64,000 nt of DNA from Candidatus Bartonella washoeensis Sb944nv (GCF_000278135.1 NZ_JH725022.1:132186-196185); one strand, 5' to 3'; shown: positions 1-9,637, counted from the stretch's first letter. The notes: a model not told the origin generated them from the sequence alone. Program-made: numbers and translations.

Positions 1-1
1 A

Positions 2-418
2 GGGGAATGGAAAAATGAATCTTTAGCTGAGCGTTGGAAAAAAGTTCGGCAGGTTCGTAAAGTTGTGACGGGTGCTTTAGAGCTAGAACGTGCTGACAAA
101 CGTATTGGATCATCTTTAGAAGCGGCACCTATTGTTTTTATTTCTAATCCGGTTTTGCTGGAGGCTTTAGAAAATTTGGATATGGCAGAAATTTGTATTA
201 CCAGTGCTCTAACAATTACTGAGGATGTACCGCCTGCGGATGCTTTTATTCTAAGCGATGTTGAAGGCGTTGGTGTATATCCAGGTAAGGCTTTGGGGAC
301 AAAATGTGCTCGATCATGGCGTTATACACAAGATGTTGGAAGCGATCCCGCTTATCCTGATGTATCTGCTCGCGATGCGGCTACTTTGCGGGAGTTACAC
401 ATGCTTGGCAAAATTTAA
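2..418 (+). CDS. ileS: Isoleucyl-tRNA synthetase, C-terminal end (partial)
   Basis: The reading frame is open from the left edge of the window to the TAA at 416-418, so only the last ~138 residues are visible. They match the C-terminal anticodon-binding and tail region of class Ia isoleucyl-tRNA synthetase, which charges tRNA-Ile in the cytoplasm. The frame contains the pattern LAERWKKVRQVRKVV followed by GALELERADKRIGSSLEA, typical of the IleS tail, and ends with a conserved KCARSWRY segment followed by a run to RELHMLGKI. The catalytic HIGH/KMSKS domains lie outside the window. A short gap then leads to a lipoprotein gene on the same strand. Identification is by family resemblance and is firm. 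Confidence 0.9.
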   Translation, partial: GEWKNESLAERWKKVRQVRKVVTGALELERADKRIGSSLEAAPIVFISNPVLLEALENLDMAEICITSALTITEDVPPADAFILSDVEGVGVYPGKALGTKCARSWRYTQDVGSDPAYPDVSARDAATLRELHMLGKI

Positions 419-619
419 AAGTTTTGCATCAGGGAGGAAAAATCCAAGATTGTAAACAGCGTTTTAGCGTTCAGATTCTGTCATTGATGCGTAAGGTCTT
501 TTATGGTAGGGGTAGGCTCCGTTGTTTTATCTTTGGGGGGTAATTTTCTATGTGGGGATTGATCTCCAGTAAATTGCGGGAATATCTATCAGCCAGATAC
601 TTAGAAAAATGGATAAGCA

Positions 620-1201
620 GTGAAAAAACGTGAAGTAAAAATATTTTCAACAAGCATTTTGGGCGTGTGCCTTATCTTAACGGGATGCGGTTTATCTGCT
701 CCTACCTATGGTACAGGTAAGCCGGCTTCCTTGCAATTTTTTGAAGATGTCGCTAACATTACTTCGTTAACGCCGACAAACAACACTAGCCAGCTTGTTA
801 TGAAATCTCGTCCAAAACTTGTAATGCCAAGCCCTGGTTCACGGGTAATTTTACCACTACCTCAACAAGATGTAACACAGGCTGGATCTTTTGGTGGAAC
901 AGCAACACTAAAGCAACATCCTGACAGAGGCAGCGTTTCTGTTTTCCCCCAAAAAGTATCATCTATTGATGGTTCAGAAAATGTTTCACGGTTGAATGCG
1001 GAGCAACGGCAAGAATATTTACGTCGTCAGAGAGCACACGTTGGAAGCCCAGAGTATCGTCGGTATCTTACTGAACCTCCTTTAAGTTATCGTCAGCCGG
1101 CAAGGACTGCGCCTGTTGGCCAACAAGGTAAAGACGAAGCATTGAAAGAGCGGGAGAGAAAAAGCACTTCGAAAAGGGGCTCTGGCAAAAAGAGCTGGTA
1201 G
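620..1201 (+). CDS. Putative lipoprotein conserved downstream of ileS
   Basis: A 193-residue protein with a bacterial lipoprotein signal: positively charged start (MKKREVK), hydrophobic core, then the lipobox LTGC with Cys at about residue 23. It is therefore probably exported and lipid-anchored. The segment right after the Cys (PTYGTGKPA, then FFEDVANI) resembles a lipoprotein family I recall from other Rhizobiales near ileS; no enzymatic motif is visible. The C-terminal third is rich in Arg, Gln and Lys and looks disordered. The start is GTG, with only a weak Shine-Dalgarno (ggataag) in front. It converges with tadA, whose 3' end is 5 bases away. Function unknown. Confidence 0.7.
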   Translation: MKKREVKIFSTSILGVCLILTGCGLSAPTYGTGKPASLQFFEDVANITSLTPTNNTSQLVMKSRPKLVMPSPGSRVILPLPQQDVTQAGSFGGTATLKQHPDRGSVSVFPQKVSSIDGSENVSRLNAEQRQEYLRRQRAHVGSPEYRRYLTEPPLSYRQPARTAPVGQQGKDEALKERERKSTSKRGSGKKSW

Positions 1202-1206
1202 CCTTT

Positions 1207-1653
1207 TTAACGCCGCTTTTGTGCAAAAAAGTTTTTAAGCAGTTGAGCAGCTTCTTTTTCCTTGAAGCCAGAATAGACTTCAGGTTTGTGATGACAAGTT
1301 GGCTGTTGATATAGGCGTGGACCATGTTCGATAGCACCACCTTTGGGATCACTCGTTGCGTAATAGAGGCGTCGTATCCGTGCAAATGAAATAGCTGCTG
1401 CACACATAGCACAAGGTTCAAGCGTTACATAAAGGTCGCAATCAGGAAGCCTTTCACTTTGGAGTGCTTCACAGGCTATACGGATAACCCGCATTTCTGC
1501 GTGTCCCGTAGGATCATGTGGGGTTTTTGTATAATTACCAGCGCGTGCAATGATTATTGTTCCACGTGTTATGACTGCTCCGACAGGGACTTCCTCTTTT
1601 TTTTCTGCTAATTGTGCTTCTAAAAGAGCTATTTCCATAGGAGTTAAAGTCAT
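1207..1653 (-). CDS. tadA: tRNA adenosine(34) deaminase TadA
   Basis: Zinc-dependent deaminase that converts A34 to inosine in the anticodon of tRNA-Arg(ACG), allowing wobble decoding. The 148-residue product has the cytidine/deoxycytidylate deaminase-fold signature: HAE at residues 51-53 (zinc ligand His and proton-shuttling Glu) and PCAMC with zinc ligands Cys81 and Cys84. The region EEVPVGAVI is typical of TadA. The length is normal for the family. The start at 1653 gives MTLTPMEIAL; an internal Met six codons in (MEIALLEAQ) is an equally plausible start, since neither has a strong ribosome-binding site. It is transcribed toward the lipoprotein gene. Confidence 0.93.
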   Translation of the reverse strand: MTLTPMEIALLEAQLAEKKEEVPVGAVITRGTIIIARAGNYTKTPHDPTGHAEMRVIRIACEALQSERLPDCDLYVTLEPCAMCAAAISFARIRRLYYATSDPKGGAIEHGPRLYQQPTCHHKPEVYSGFKEKEAAQLLKNFFAQKRR

Positions 1654-1694
1654 CGTGTTTTTTCTACTTGAAATGTAGTGCCCAAAGGCTCTTT

Positions 1695-1726
1695 TTTATA
1701 GTGAGATACTTTTATAGTGAGATACT
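1695..1726. repeat. 16-bp tandem duplication upstream of tadA
   Basis: The 16-base unit TTTATAGTGAGATACT occurs twice head to tail (1695-1710 and 1711-1726) in the divergent gap between tadA and rluB. It is a perfect duplication with no evident function. Confidence 0.85.
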
Positions 1727-1931
1727 GTAAAGTAAGTAAGCTATTACCATGTCAGAAGGTACCATAGCTTTTTTAAAGTGTTTAAAACTGACTTGCAAGT
1801 AATAGGTATATTATTGCTGTCAAAGGATAGAAAATGATCAATGATTGTGCTACTCCCCCTTACAAGGTAAGCAATATAGTGCGTGTAAAAAGTTTGCTGA
1901 ATGTACTGGAAAAAAATGGTGTGAAAAGCAA

Positions 1932-3335
1932 ATGAATGACAAAAATGAGAGTGAGCGGATTGCTAAAAGATTAGCGCGTGCTGGTGTTGCGTCACGGCGT
2001 GATGCAGAAATGATGATTGTGGCAGGTCGTATTGTTGTTAATGGCACAGTTGTGACGACGCCTGCTTTTAACGTTACACGCTCTGATATTATTACAGTTG
2101 ATGGTAAACCTTTATCTCCTATAGAACGAACACGGTTATGGCTTTACCATAAGCCGGCAGGACTTGTCACCACAACCCGTGATCCTGAAGGTAGGCCGAC
2201 AGTATTTGACAATTTGCCGAAAGGAATGCCACGTGTCCTTTCTGTCGGCAGGCTTGATATTAATACAGAAGGGCTTTTGTTGCTCACCAATGACGGTGGA
2301 CTAGCGCGTGTATTAGAGCTTCCGTTGACGGGCTGGGTGCGTAAATATCGGGTTCGTGCTCATGGAAGAGTGAAACAGAGCGCGCTTGATAACCTTAAAA
2401 ATGGCATTGCAATTAATGGTATTTTCTATGGTTCGATTGAGGCATCGATTGAACGTGAACAAGGGGCGAATGTGTGGCTTTCTGTGGCTTTGCGTGAAGG
2501 AAAAAATCGTGAAATAAAGAATGTTTTGGGTGCATTAGGACTATCAGTTAATCGTTTGATTCGTGTATCTTATGGTCCATTTCAGCTCTCTGATTTAGAA
2601 GAGGGAGCAGTTCGTGAGTTAAAAGGGCGGATGTTACGTGATCAATTGGGAGAGCGTTTAATTATGCAAGCCAATGCAGATTTTGATGCTCCTATTCTCA
2701 AGCCATTTTCAAATTCTGCAGTTTTTCCGGAAAAACGAAGTCATAAAGATCTTGCTGTCACGAATGATGGATGGATTTTTTCAAGTGGGAGAGATGTACA
2801 GCGCAGACAGAGAGGCGGCTCTCTTGAGCGCGGTCGAGCACGATTGAGCACAAAGTCTGATGAAAAATTTATGCGAAAAGATAAAAACGAGGGTGAAAAA
2901 GCAGAGCAATTTTTGCCTCGTTCTCGGCGTTCTAATGTTTGGATGGCTCCTGGCGCACGTCCGCAGAGTACGCGTAAGAAGTCTTTCTATAGTGAGGATA
3001 ATTCTCGTGGTCATAAAAGCGATTTGTCTGGTAGAAGAACTTTCCATAGAGGTAAGGAAAAGCCATTAGAAGACCGGTTTAAAAAAGATAAGGGCATTAA
3101 TTTTGATAAAAAACGTGGCAAAACATCTTATGGTGCGGTGCGTATTTCTGGTAAGAAAGATTGTTTTTCTAATAAAGAAGGGAAGGTTATTAAAGAGGGG
3201 CATGAAGGGCGCCCCTTTGAGTATAAGAGAAAGACGAAATCATTTGATGGTGTCATGAAGAAATCTAAACCGTATGGCAGTGGTGTAAAAACATCGAAGC
3301 CATTTGGAGGATCGCGTGCGAGTCATCGGCGGTAA
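1932..3335 (+). CDS. rluB: 23S rRNA pseudouridine synthase RluB-type, with long basic tail
   Basis: Converts a uridine of 23S rRNA (position 2605 in E. coli numbering for RluB) to pseudouridine. An N-terminal S4 RNA-binding domain (about residues 6-62, [17 protein letters not shown]) is followed by the RsuA/RluB catalytic domain with the signature GRLDINTEG, where Asp is the catalytic residue, and a [13 protein letters not shown] motif. Beyond residue ~250 the protein continues for about 200 residues rich in Lys, Arg, Ser and Gly with no predicted fold; such tails are common in alphaproteobacterial RluB. The frame is open from 1845, but the ATG at 1932 ([12 protein letters not shown]) fits family starts. 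The 3' end overlaps rsmD by 20 bases, so the two are probably co-transcribed. Confidence 0.9.
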   Translation: MNDKNESERIAKRLARAGVASRRDAEMMIVAGRIVVNGTVVTTPAFNVTRSDIITVDGKPLSPIERTRLWLYHKPAGLVTTTRDPEGRPTVFDNLPKGMPRVLSVGRLDINTEGLLLLTNDGGLARVLELPLTGWVRKYRVRAHGRVKQSALDNLKNGIAINGIFYGSIEASIEREQGANVWLSVALREGKNREIKNVLGALGLSVNRLIRVSYGPFQLSDLEEGAVRELKGRMLRDQLGERLIMQANADFDAPILKPFSNSAVFPEKRSHKDLAVTNDGWIFSSGRDVQRRQRGGSLERGRARLSTKSDEKFMRKDKNEGEKAEQFLPRSRRSNVWMAPGARPQSTRKKSFYSEDNSRGHKSDLSGRRTFHRGKEKPLEDRFKKDKGINFDKKRGKTSYGAVRISGKKDCFSNKEGKVIKEGHEGRPFEYKRKTKSFDGVMKKSKPYGSGVKTSKPFGGSRASHRR

Positions 3336-3885
3336 ATTTGCTGGACGTGTTTTGTTTTCGCCTATTGATCAGTCGATTCGCCCAACGAGTGATCGTACGC
3401 GCGAAAGCCTTTTTAATATTCTTTCTAGCCGAGAAGAACAATTTTGGACCAATAAACGTATCCTTGATCTTTTTTCTGGGACTGGTGCTTTAGGCATAGA
3501 AGCTCTATCGCGTGGTGCAAAAGCTGCTGTTTTTGTTGAAAATTCAGTTGAGGGGCGTGGATTAATTCAAAAAAATATTGAATTGTTGGAATTACAAGGG
3601 TTTGGGCGAATTTTGCGTCGTGATGCAACTAAACTTGGCAGTATTGGAACAATGCTTCCATTTGATGTTATCTGTGCGGATCCTCCTTATGGCCATTGTT
3701 TAGGTGAGCGTGCTTTTGTAGAGGCTTTGAAAGGGGGGTGGGCAAAAGCTGATACACTTTTCGTGCTTGAAGAAAAGAAAGAAGCAATTATTCATTTACC
3801 TGATGTATTTTATCTAGATGATGAACGTTTTTATGGTGAGACAGCAATACGTTTCTATAAACTGCGATCATGTTCTCAGACTTGA
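3316..3885 (+). CDS. rsmD: 16S rRNA (guanine966-N2)-methyltransferase RsmD
   Basis: SAM-dependent enzyme methylating G966 of 16S rRNA in the assembling 30S subunit. The 189-residue product has the SAM-binding motif [10 protein letters not shown] (residues 51-60) and the catalytic DPPY (122-125), plus the family N-terminus [11 protein letters not shown]. The GTG start at 3316 is preferred because GGAGG lies at 3306-3310, five bases upstream, and because family members begin MRVxGG. The gene starts inside the end of rluB, so translational coupling is likely. The stop at 3885 is followed by a gene-poor stretch. Confidence 0.93.
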   Translation: MRVIGGKFAGRVLFSPIDQSIRPTSDRTRESLFNILSSREEQFWTNKRILDLFSGTGALGIEALSRGAKAAVFVENSVEGRGLIQKNIELLELQGFGRILRRDATKLGSIGTMLPFDVICADPPYGHCLGERAFVEALKGGWAKADTLFVLEEKKEAIIHLPDVFYLDDERFYGETAIRFYKLRSCSQT

Positions 3886-4477
3886 GAAAGTTTTCATTTT
3901 ATCCGATAGGATAAAAAAATTATTCTGTACAGTTTTTTCATGCACACTTTATTTTAGAGCGGTTTGCTTTGTGAACGTGAATTACGGAGAAAAAACCGTA
4001 AAATTTTATCTTTTCATCAAAGATTCTTAGGATCATACCGCATAAAGTTGTTTTTTCATATATTTCTGTTTCTCATAATAGGCTTTCTATGTCTTATACT
4101 TAAAAAATGCAGCAAGTATATGAATGAGATGGTTGGTAATGATGGTAATGTATCTCTTTATATTAGAAAGGAAAGCACTGGAGGAGAGATAACTTCTTGA
4201 AAACACTCTTTACTAACCCTGAATTTACGCTTAATTCAATAGCGGGTTGTATATTCTCTTCTTTAAGGATGTATATTTTACTCCTCATTTTAGGTTCAAC
4301 TTTTTTCGATCATATAGGTTATTAACTACCTAATCAATAATTGAGAAATTAATCCACTTGGCTTGGTTGTGTATTTTCAATGGTGCAGAGTAGACGGCTT
4401 TGTTATACATAAATTTAAAAAAGATATTTCACGTAGTGTAAAAAATATCGCTTGTTTTGTGAAAGAGTAAATACACA
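3886..4477. other. Gene-poor gap after rsmD
   Basis: About 590 bases with only short, low-complexity, Phe/Lys/Ile-rich open frames and no recognisable product on either strand. It leads into a cluster of broken genes, so it is probably decayed coding DNA or spacer. Confidence 0.6.
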
Positions 4478-4895
4478 ATGAAACATTGGGCAGCGGTGAT
4501 TTTGCGGGCCTACGCACGCCTTGCAGCCGAATTTGGTTTTCTTCAAGTCTGTCACGGTAAAGCCGCCCCCCTTCGACAAACATCTAAGGGAGATGAAGTC
4601 TTCATTTACTGTCCACGCAATGAAATGGGTACAGGACAAAACCTTCAAACAATAGAATTTCAGTGTGTGTTTACAGGTAATCACATTTATCAAGTAGAGC
4701 AAGCTCCTCATTTTTACCATTTCGAAAAAATATCATTTTAAATAAACAAGCACAACCTGTTATTTTAAAAGACAATGAAGGAATTGAATTTCTGATCAAC
4801 CCTCATTGAGGGATGTTAGCGCGATGAGTTTTTTTGAAATTACGGCTTACGATGCAATTCTAATTCGCGAAGCAATGGGGATTTTTAATGGCTAA
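4478..4895 (+). pseudogene. EVE-domain protein, frameshifted
   Basis: The frame opening at 4478 begins MKHWAAVILRAYARLA and continues with FGFLQVCHGKAAPLR, the hallmark of the EVE domain (a PUA/YTH-like fold thought to bind modified nucleic-acid bases). It ends early at 4741. A shift of frame near 4722 restores family-like sequence (FRKNIILNKQAQPVIL), which stops at the TGA at 4808-4810. A third segment from 4824 (SFFEITAYDAILIREAMG) resembles the C-terminal end of EVE proteins. At least two frame disruptions are needed to rebuild a protein of about 140 residues, so I call it a pseudogene. EVE proteins often accompany restriction or anti-phage genes; here the neighbours are also decayed. Confidence 0.65.
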
Positions 4896-5076
4896 TTATT
4901 CATCTATTTCTGCTATTTTTGATCAGGTGTCTAAAAAAGATTTCTTCAAAAAACTTGAATGGTCCTATTTAATTAAAGCATGGTCTAAAATAATTGATTG
5001 GCATCAACTAACTCGCCACAAAGTTTTATTAAAATTATCAGGATTAGATGGATTGGAGTCTTTGCTTATTACATGA
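4888..5076 (+). CDS. Small open frame of unknown function
   Basis: A 62-codon open frame beginning MANYSSISAIFDQVSKK, overlapping the tail of the EVE remnant by 8 bases. The composition looks protein-like (Trp and Leu rich, KLEWSYLIKAW, LLKLSGLDGLESLL), but no family is recognised. It may be the surviving piece of a longer gene, because it lies in a stretch of broken genes. No Shine-Dalgarno stands out. Low confidence that it is expressed. Confidence 0.25.
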   Translation: MANYSSISAIFDQVSKKDFFKKLEWSYLIKAWSKIIDWHQLTRHKVLLKLSGLDGLESLLIT

Positions 5077-5296
5077 GGAAAGTGGAAAAAACGTATTTTT
5101 ATTTATGCTAAGAAAATTATAGAGAAGTTATACAATCTAGATTTTTAAAATATGATAAAAAAAATAATTTATGTATATGTTATAGACCTATATACAAGCT
5201 AGAAATTGTAAGTGTAGTGAGAAGAAGATTACTGAATTTGCATTGCCCTTTAATGTATTTAAACGTAAATTATTTGAAAAAAAATAGGGGGGACTA

Positions 5297-5747
5297 ATGT
5301 TTAAATGGACGTATAGCGAAGAAATTAATACAGAAGCAAGTGCTGAGCAAATTTGGGCTCTGTGGGAAGATGTGGCAACTTGGCCTTGTTGGGATAAAGA
5401 ACTTGAGTTGGTAGAACTTTCTGGTGTTTTCAAAGCAGGAGCTGTAGGGAAAATGAAGCTTAAAAAAGGACCGAAAGTAACCTTTACACTTGATAAAGTT
5501 ATTAAAAATCTTTGTTTTTCTGATTATGCTAAACTTCCTCTTACGCGCATGATTTTTGATCATGAGTATATTGGTTCAACGAAATCTAGTTCTTCAAACA
5601 ATAGAATTCGTCATACTGTAAATATGTCTGGCTTATTTGCTCCCTTAATATGGGGTCATTATTGGATCGAAAATTAAATTACACCTTCGTGATGCAATGC
5701 TTGAAATGAGCCGTCGTGCTCTTACTAAAAATAAAACGCTTCTATAG
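5297..5747 (+). pseudogene. SRPBCC (START-like) family protein, frameshifted near its end
   Basis: The frame from 5297 begins MFKWTYSEEINTEASAEQIWALWEDVATWPCWDKELE, typical of the polyketide-cyclase/START-like SRPBCC family that forms a hydrophobic ligand pocket. It reads to residue ~120 (MSGLFAPLIWGH) and then stops at 5677. Moving one frame at about 5655 gives GSKIKLHLRDAMLEMSRRAL and a stop at 5745-5747, which is how family members end. The gene is thus intact except for one frameshift close to the 3' end; the truncated product may still fold in part. GGGGGGA at about 5287-5293 gives a good ribosome-binding site. A sequencing error is possible. Confidence 0.7.
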
Positions 5748-7163
5748 TTACATTTATTCACGAAGAAAATTGATATTTGTCAAAAAGGAGATGATGCAGC
5801 GGTTATAGTCCGCATTAGAACTAAGTCTTGGAATCTTTGGTGACAAACCAATTGTATCTGCGAAGTATTTTTCAGTTATTCATTTAAATCTAATAATGCC
5901 ATAATATGGGATCAATTCTACATTAAAGCTTTTATAGAAATCAAAGCTTATAAACTCCTTTTTTCGTTGAGATTAAGAGAGTTGTGGATCGTTAATTGTT
6001 GTTTTATAAGAGTTTATAAAGCCAAAAGATTCCTTCTTTGGTACTTTTTTGAAAGTACAGTTTGAAAGCTTCTAGATAATAAATAAGCTGAATATCTATA
6101 CCACAAAGATTGATCTGACTCCGCTAGATATATCTGTTAAAAAACATTGTTTTTTATGTGCACAGATGTTTCGTTATTGGAAAATACCTCTGTAGTTGTG
6201 AAAAAAATTGTGAACTATGATTCTTCTAAAATTAGTTGCGTGGATGCTGTTATTTGTAATTTGAATCGAAGGAGAGATGTAATATTTGAGACTCTTCTAA
6301 AAATTTTAATTCTCTATCATCCATTTATGATAACATGGCACTAAAATCGTCATTTCAATAAAATGCTGGGGGGAAACGTGTCAATGTTTAAAGCAAGATC
6401 TTTCTAGCAATTTTGAATTTGTGTTTTGAGGAGAGGAAGTTGATTAGGCTTTTCTGTTTAATGATAAAGTGGCCTATTAATTATGGCGCATAAGATAAGA
6501 CAATATCGTACTGTTTATATCCTATAAGATAGCATCAAGAGAGAATATTATAATCTAATTTATTTTTGATAGATGTAAAATAAAGTAATTGGCGATAGTA
6601 TTATTGATATCCATTCAGAGTTAAAGAAATTTATGGCTGCTGATCTCGGTAAAATTATCACGAAAGAAGATATTTTTTATTTTGTTTATAGTTTATTTCA
6701 TTCATAAGATTCGTATTTGTGATAAGAGAGCTCGTAAAAGAAAAATGGATCCTACAAGAGTTAAATTATTTCCTTATACTTGTTTATAAATTAAAGAATG
6801 CTATTGGAGGAATAACGTGAGGATTGGTTTAGCCTTCCGTAGCTGAAGGAGAGGAGGTTTAGAACATTCTTTGGTTATTTGAGTGGTTGAGAGTTTTAAA
6901 GCTAATGTCAATTGCATGATCTTCTATTGGTTGGATTGTAAGTGCAGATTTTGATCGTGGAATGACAAAAGTGAATTGGAAAGGCTTAAGTCAAAAAAAA
7001 TACAACATATTGTGCTTTTTCAAAAAGAGAAATTTCTCACTTCATTGAAAAAAAGAGTGCATGAATAGTGCATAATTTTTATCAATGAGCATGTGAGTGT
7101 TATATTTTTGTATAGATTGGCTAATTTTATCAATATGAACGATTAATATTTGAGGGAGCTATG
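5748..7163. other. Decayed stretch; possible restriction/helicase remnant
   Basis: About 1.4 kb with stops in all frames. One segment near 6610-6710 reads ELKKFMAADLGKI then ITKEDIFYFVYSLFHS, which resembles the C-terminal DIFxYVYxLLHSPxYR motif of large helicase/methylase (type ISP-like) restriction proteins; what follows is broken in every frame. Nothing else is recognised. The reading is tentative. Confidence 0.3.
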
Positions 7164-8495
7164 ATGGCTGACAAGGACCAAATAGATAAAGCCGCTTCGT
7201 TAATTGAATCGGCAAGGCGTTCTGGAGCAGATGCTGCTGATGCTGTTATTATTCACGCGCATTCTACCCGTGTATCGGTTCGTTTGGGAAAAGTTGAATC
7301 GACAGAAGCTTCGGAAAGCGATGATTTTACATTGAGGGTTTTTGTTGGGAGGAAAGTAGCAAGTGTTTCTGCTAATTTAGCGGCTTATCCGCAGGAACTA
7401 GCAGAACGTGCTGTTGCGATGGCTAAAGCTTCTCCAGACAGTTTATTTGAAGGTTTGGCAGATAAAGAGTATTTGGCTACGCATCCTAAAGATCTTGATC
7501 TTTTTGATAATTTTGTTCCGGACAGTCATTTTTTAACGGAAGATGCTTTGAAAATGGAAGCAGCAGCACTTGATGTTAAAGGGGTAAGCAATTCTGGTGG
7601 ATCTGCAACCTCTTATGGCCGTAGTGGATTTGTTCTTGTGACCAGTGATGGTTTTTGTGGGGCCTATCGCTCTAGTTATTTTTCACGTTCTTGCAGTGCG
7701 CTTGCTGGGGAGGGGACGGCGATGGAGCGAGATTATGATTACACAACGGCCTTACATTTTTCTGATTTGGAAGCACCTGAAACGGTAGGCAGGAATGCAG
7801 GATTAGGTGCAGTTCGACGTTTAGGTGCAGTTCGTGCTGCTACTGGGGGGATTGATGTTATTTTTGATCCGCGTACGGCTCGAGGAATTGCTGGGCATAT
7901 CGCATGTATGGTGAATGGAGCATCTGTAGCGCGTAAGACGAGTCTTTTACAAAATTTCATGGGTAAATCAGTGATGAAATCTGATGTGAATGTGACAGAT
8001 CAGCCTTTGCGATTGCGTGGGAATTCTTCTCGTCCTTTCGATGGGGAAGGAGTAGAGGGGCAAACATTAAATATTATTGAAAATGGTGTTTTGAAAAATT
8101 GGCTTCTTTCCTCATCTTCAGCGCGTGAATTGGGGCTTAAAACCAATGGTCACGGTGTGCGTTCGGCGTCGTTAGTTCAGCCGGCAAGTACAAATTTTGC
8201 TATTGAACCAGGTTTGATATCGCCTCACGATATGATAAAAAGTTTGCAGAGTGGTTTTTATGTTACAGAATTATTTGGACACGGTATTGATTTTGTTACC
8301 GGCCAATATAGTCGTGGCGCTTCCGGTTTTTGGATTGACAACGGTGAAATTTCTTATCCGGTAAATGAAGTAACGCTAGGTTCTGATTTACTCCATATGT
8401 TAGCACATTTAACACCTGCGAGCGACATTGATCGGCGTTATGGTACAGCGGCTCCGACATTGTTAATTGAAGGGATGACACTTGCAGGAAAATAA
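7164..8495 (+). CDS. pmbA: TldD/PmbA-family protein PmbA (TldE)
   Basis: Subunit of the TldD-TldE metalloprotease family, known from E. coli for processing of microcin B17 and of the CcdA antitoxin. The product (about 443 residues) carries the PmbA layout: N-terminal domain with VSVRLGKVESTEASESDD and a C-terminal domain with VIFDPRTARGIAGH, GEGVEGQTLNIIENGVLKNWLLSS and TELFGHGIDFVTGQYSRGASGFWI. In this family TldE lacks the zinc-binding motif of TldD, and I see no HExxxH here. Two ATGs stand in tandem (7161 and 7164); GAGGGAG at 7152-7158 is better spaced from 7164. The 3' end overlaps the next gene by 14 bases, which starts a lipid A-linked gene block. Confidence 0.92.
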   Translation: MADKDQIDKAASLIESARRSGADAADAVIIHAHSTRVSVRLGKVESTEASESDDFTLRVFVGRKVASVSANLAAYPQELAERAVAMAKASPDSLFEGLADKEYLATHPKDLDLFDNFVPDSHFLTEDALKMEAAALDVKGVSNSGGSATSYGRSGFVLVTSDGFCGAYRSSYFSRSCSALAGEGTAMERDYDYTTALHFSDLEAPETVGRNAGLGAVRRLGAVRAATGGIDVIFDPRTARGIAGHIACMVNGASVARKTSLLQNFMGKSVMKSDVNVTDQPLRLRGNSSRPFDGEGVEGQTLNIIENGVLKNWLLSSSSARELGLKTNGHGVRSASLVQPASTNFAIEPGLISPHDMIKSLQSGFYVTELFGHGIDFVTGQYSRGASGFWIDNGEISYPVNEVTLGSDLLHMLAHLTPASDIDRRYGTAAPTLLIEGMTLAGK

Positions 8496-9285
8496 GACGC
8501 ATCATTCTTCTGACCTAAACCTTTTGCTTGATGTTTGTCGACAGGCAGGGGATTTAGCAATGGAATATTTTGGATGTGAATTGGACGTTTGGATTAAAGA
8601 TGGCAATTCACCGGTCAGTGAGGCGGATTTTGCAGTTGATCATTTTTTGAAGGAAAAACTTCTTGGAGCACGTCCAAATTACGGATGGATTTCAGAAGAA
8701 ACAAAAGATGATCGCGGGGAAAAGGTCTATGAACGCTACTTTGTGGTTGATCCTATTGATGGGACTCGTGGTTTTCTTTCTGGCAGTATCTATTGGTGTA
8801 TTTCGATTGCCATTATTGAAAATGGGCGTCCTATCGTAGGTGTTTTGCAATGTCCGGCTCAGGGAGATGTTTATGCAGCTGTTACTGGTGAAGGGGCGAC
8901 ATTAAATGGCAGAGAGCTTCCTCTTTTAGAATCTGAGGTTAATCACAAATATAGGGTTTCGCTTGATAAATCGCTAGCTCAAAAATTGCCGGATGATTTT
9001 TGCAATCAAGTCAGTTTTTACCAATACATTCCCTCCCTTGCGTATCGTATTGTTCTTGTTGCCCAAGGTGAGGTCGATATAGTGTTGGTTCGTCCGAATT
9101 GTCATGCGTGGGATATTGCCGCTGCTGATCTTATTTTGCAGGAATGTGGGGGATGTTTTCTATCACTTGATGCATCTTTTATATCTTACGGAATTGAACC
9201 TTATCAATATGGACTATTAGTTGCTGGTAAAAATAATTGCTGTCAAAATATGATAGATGTTGTTCGTCAAGCAAAGTTAGTTTAA
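8482..9285 (+). CDS. Inositol-monophosphatase-family phosphatase (CysQ-like)
   Basis: A 267-residue Mg2+-dependent phosphatase of the IMPase/FIG superfamily. Metal-binding motifs are in order: the EE pair in WISEETKDD, DPIDGTRGF (core DPIDGT) and WDIAAADLIL near the C-terminus. In Rhizobiales this neighbour of pmbA is annotated either as 3'(2'),5'-bisphosphate nucleotidase CysQ (hydrolysing PAP, a by-product of sulfate assimilation) or as an inositol phosphatase; sequence alone does not settle the substrate. The start is TTG at 8482, inside the end of pmbA, with AAGGGA six bases upstream; no closer ATG keeps the whole domain. Probably co-transcribed with pmbA. Confidence 0.85.
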   Translation: MQENKTHHSSDLNLLLDVCRQAGDLAMEYFGCELDVWIKDGNSPVSEADFAVDHFLKEKLLGARPNYGWISEETKDDRGEKVYERYFVVDPIDGTRGFLSGSIYWCISIAIIENGRPIVGVLQCPAQGDVYAAVTGEGATLNGRELPLLESEVNHKYRVSLDKSLAQKLPDDFCNQVSFYQYIPSLAYRIVLVAQGEVDIVLVRPNCHAWDIAAADLILQECGGCFLSLDASFISYGIEPYQYGLLVAGKNNCCQNMIDVVRQAKLV

Positions 9286-9330
9286 TCACATAAAAGCGCG
9301 CTAAAATCTCTGAAAGATATGGAGGCACAC

Positions 9331-9576
9331 ATGATTGAAAACAACAAAAAAAAACAATATTTGCATCTTGTATTTGGTGGGGAATTAAAAAATCTTAATA
9401 GTAATCAATTTAGGAATCCTGATGATTTAGATGTGGTTGGTATTTTCGCAGATTACCAATCAGCGCATGAAGCTTGGCAGGCGAAGGCACAAAGCAGTGT
9501 AGATAATGCATTACAACGTTATTACATCGTAGATTTGCATCAGTTTCTTGATCCTGAAACAGGTGATGCAGAGTAA
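9331..9576 (+). CDS. DUF4170 family protein
   Basis: An 81-residue protein of the small DUF4170 family conserved in alphaproteobacteria at this place in the genome. The characteristic sequence YLHLVFGGELKNL and GIFADYQSAHEAWQAKAQ is present, and it ends HQFLDPE. Function is unknown; the fixed position between the phosphatase and lipid A genes suggests an envelope-related role, which is inference. The frame is open from 9319, but GGAGG at 9321-9325 is five bases before the ATG at 9331, which decides the start. Confidence 0.85.
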   Translation: MIENNKKKQYLHLVFGGELKNLNSNQFRNPDDLDVVGIFADYQSAHEAWQAKAQSSVDNALQRYYIVDLHQFLDPETGDAE

Positions 9577-9637
9577 AGTTTGAATATTCGATTTCTGTTT
9601 TCTTGGTTATACGACTGTAGCAAGGTTGAATATCAGG

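Noticed and set aside
1068-1421. 117-codon minus-strand frame across the lipoprotein and tadA
   Set aside because: Overlaps two better-supported genes and has no ribosome-binding site or motif.
7803-7834. 14-bp direct repeat (TTAGGTGCAGTTCG) inside pmbA
   Set aside because: It encodes a repeated LGAVR in a region that is Ala/Arg-rich in the whole family; likely coincidental.
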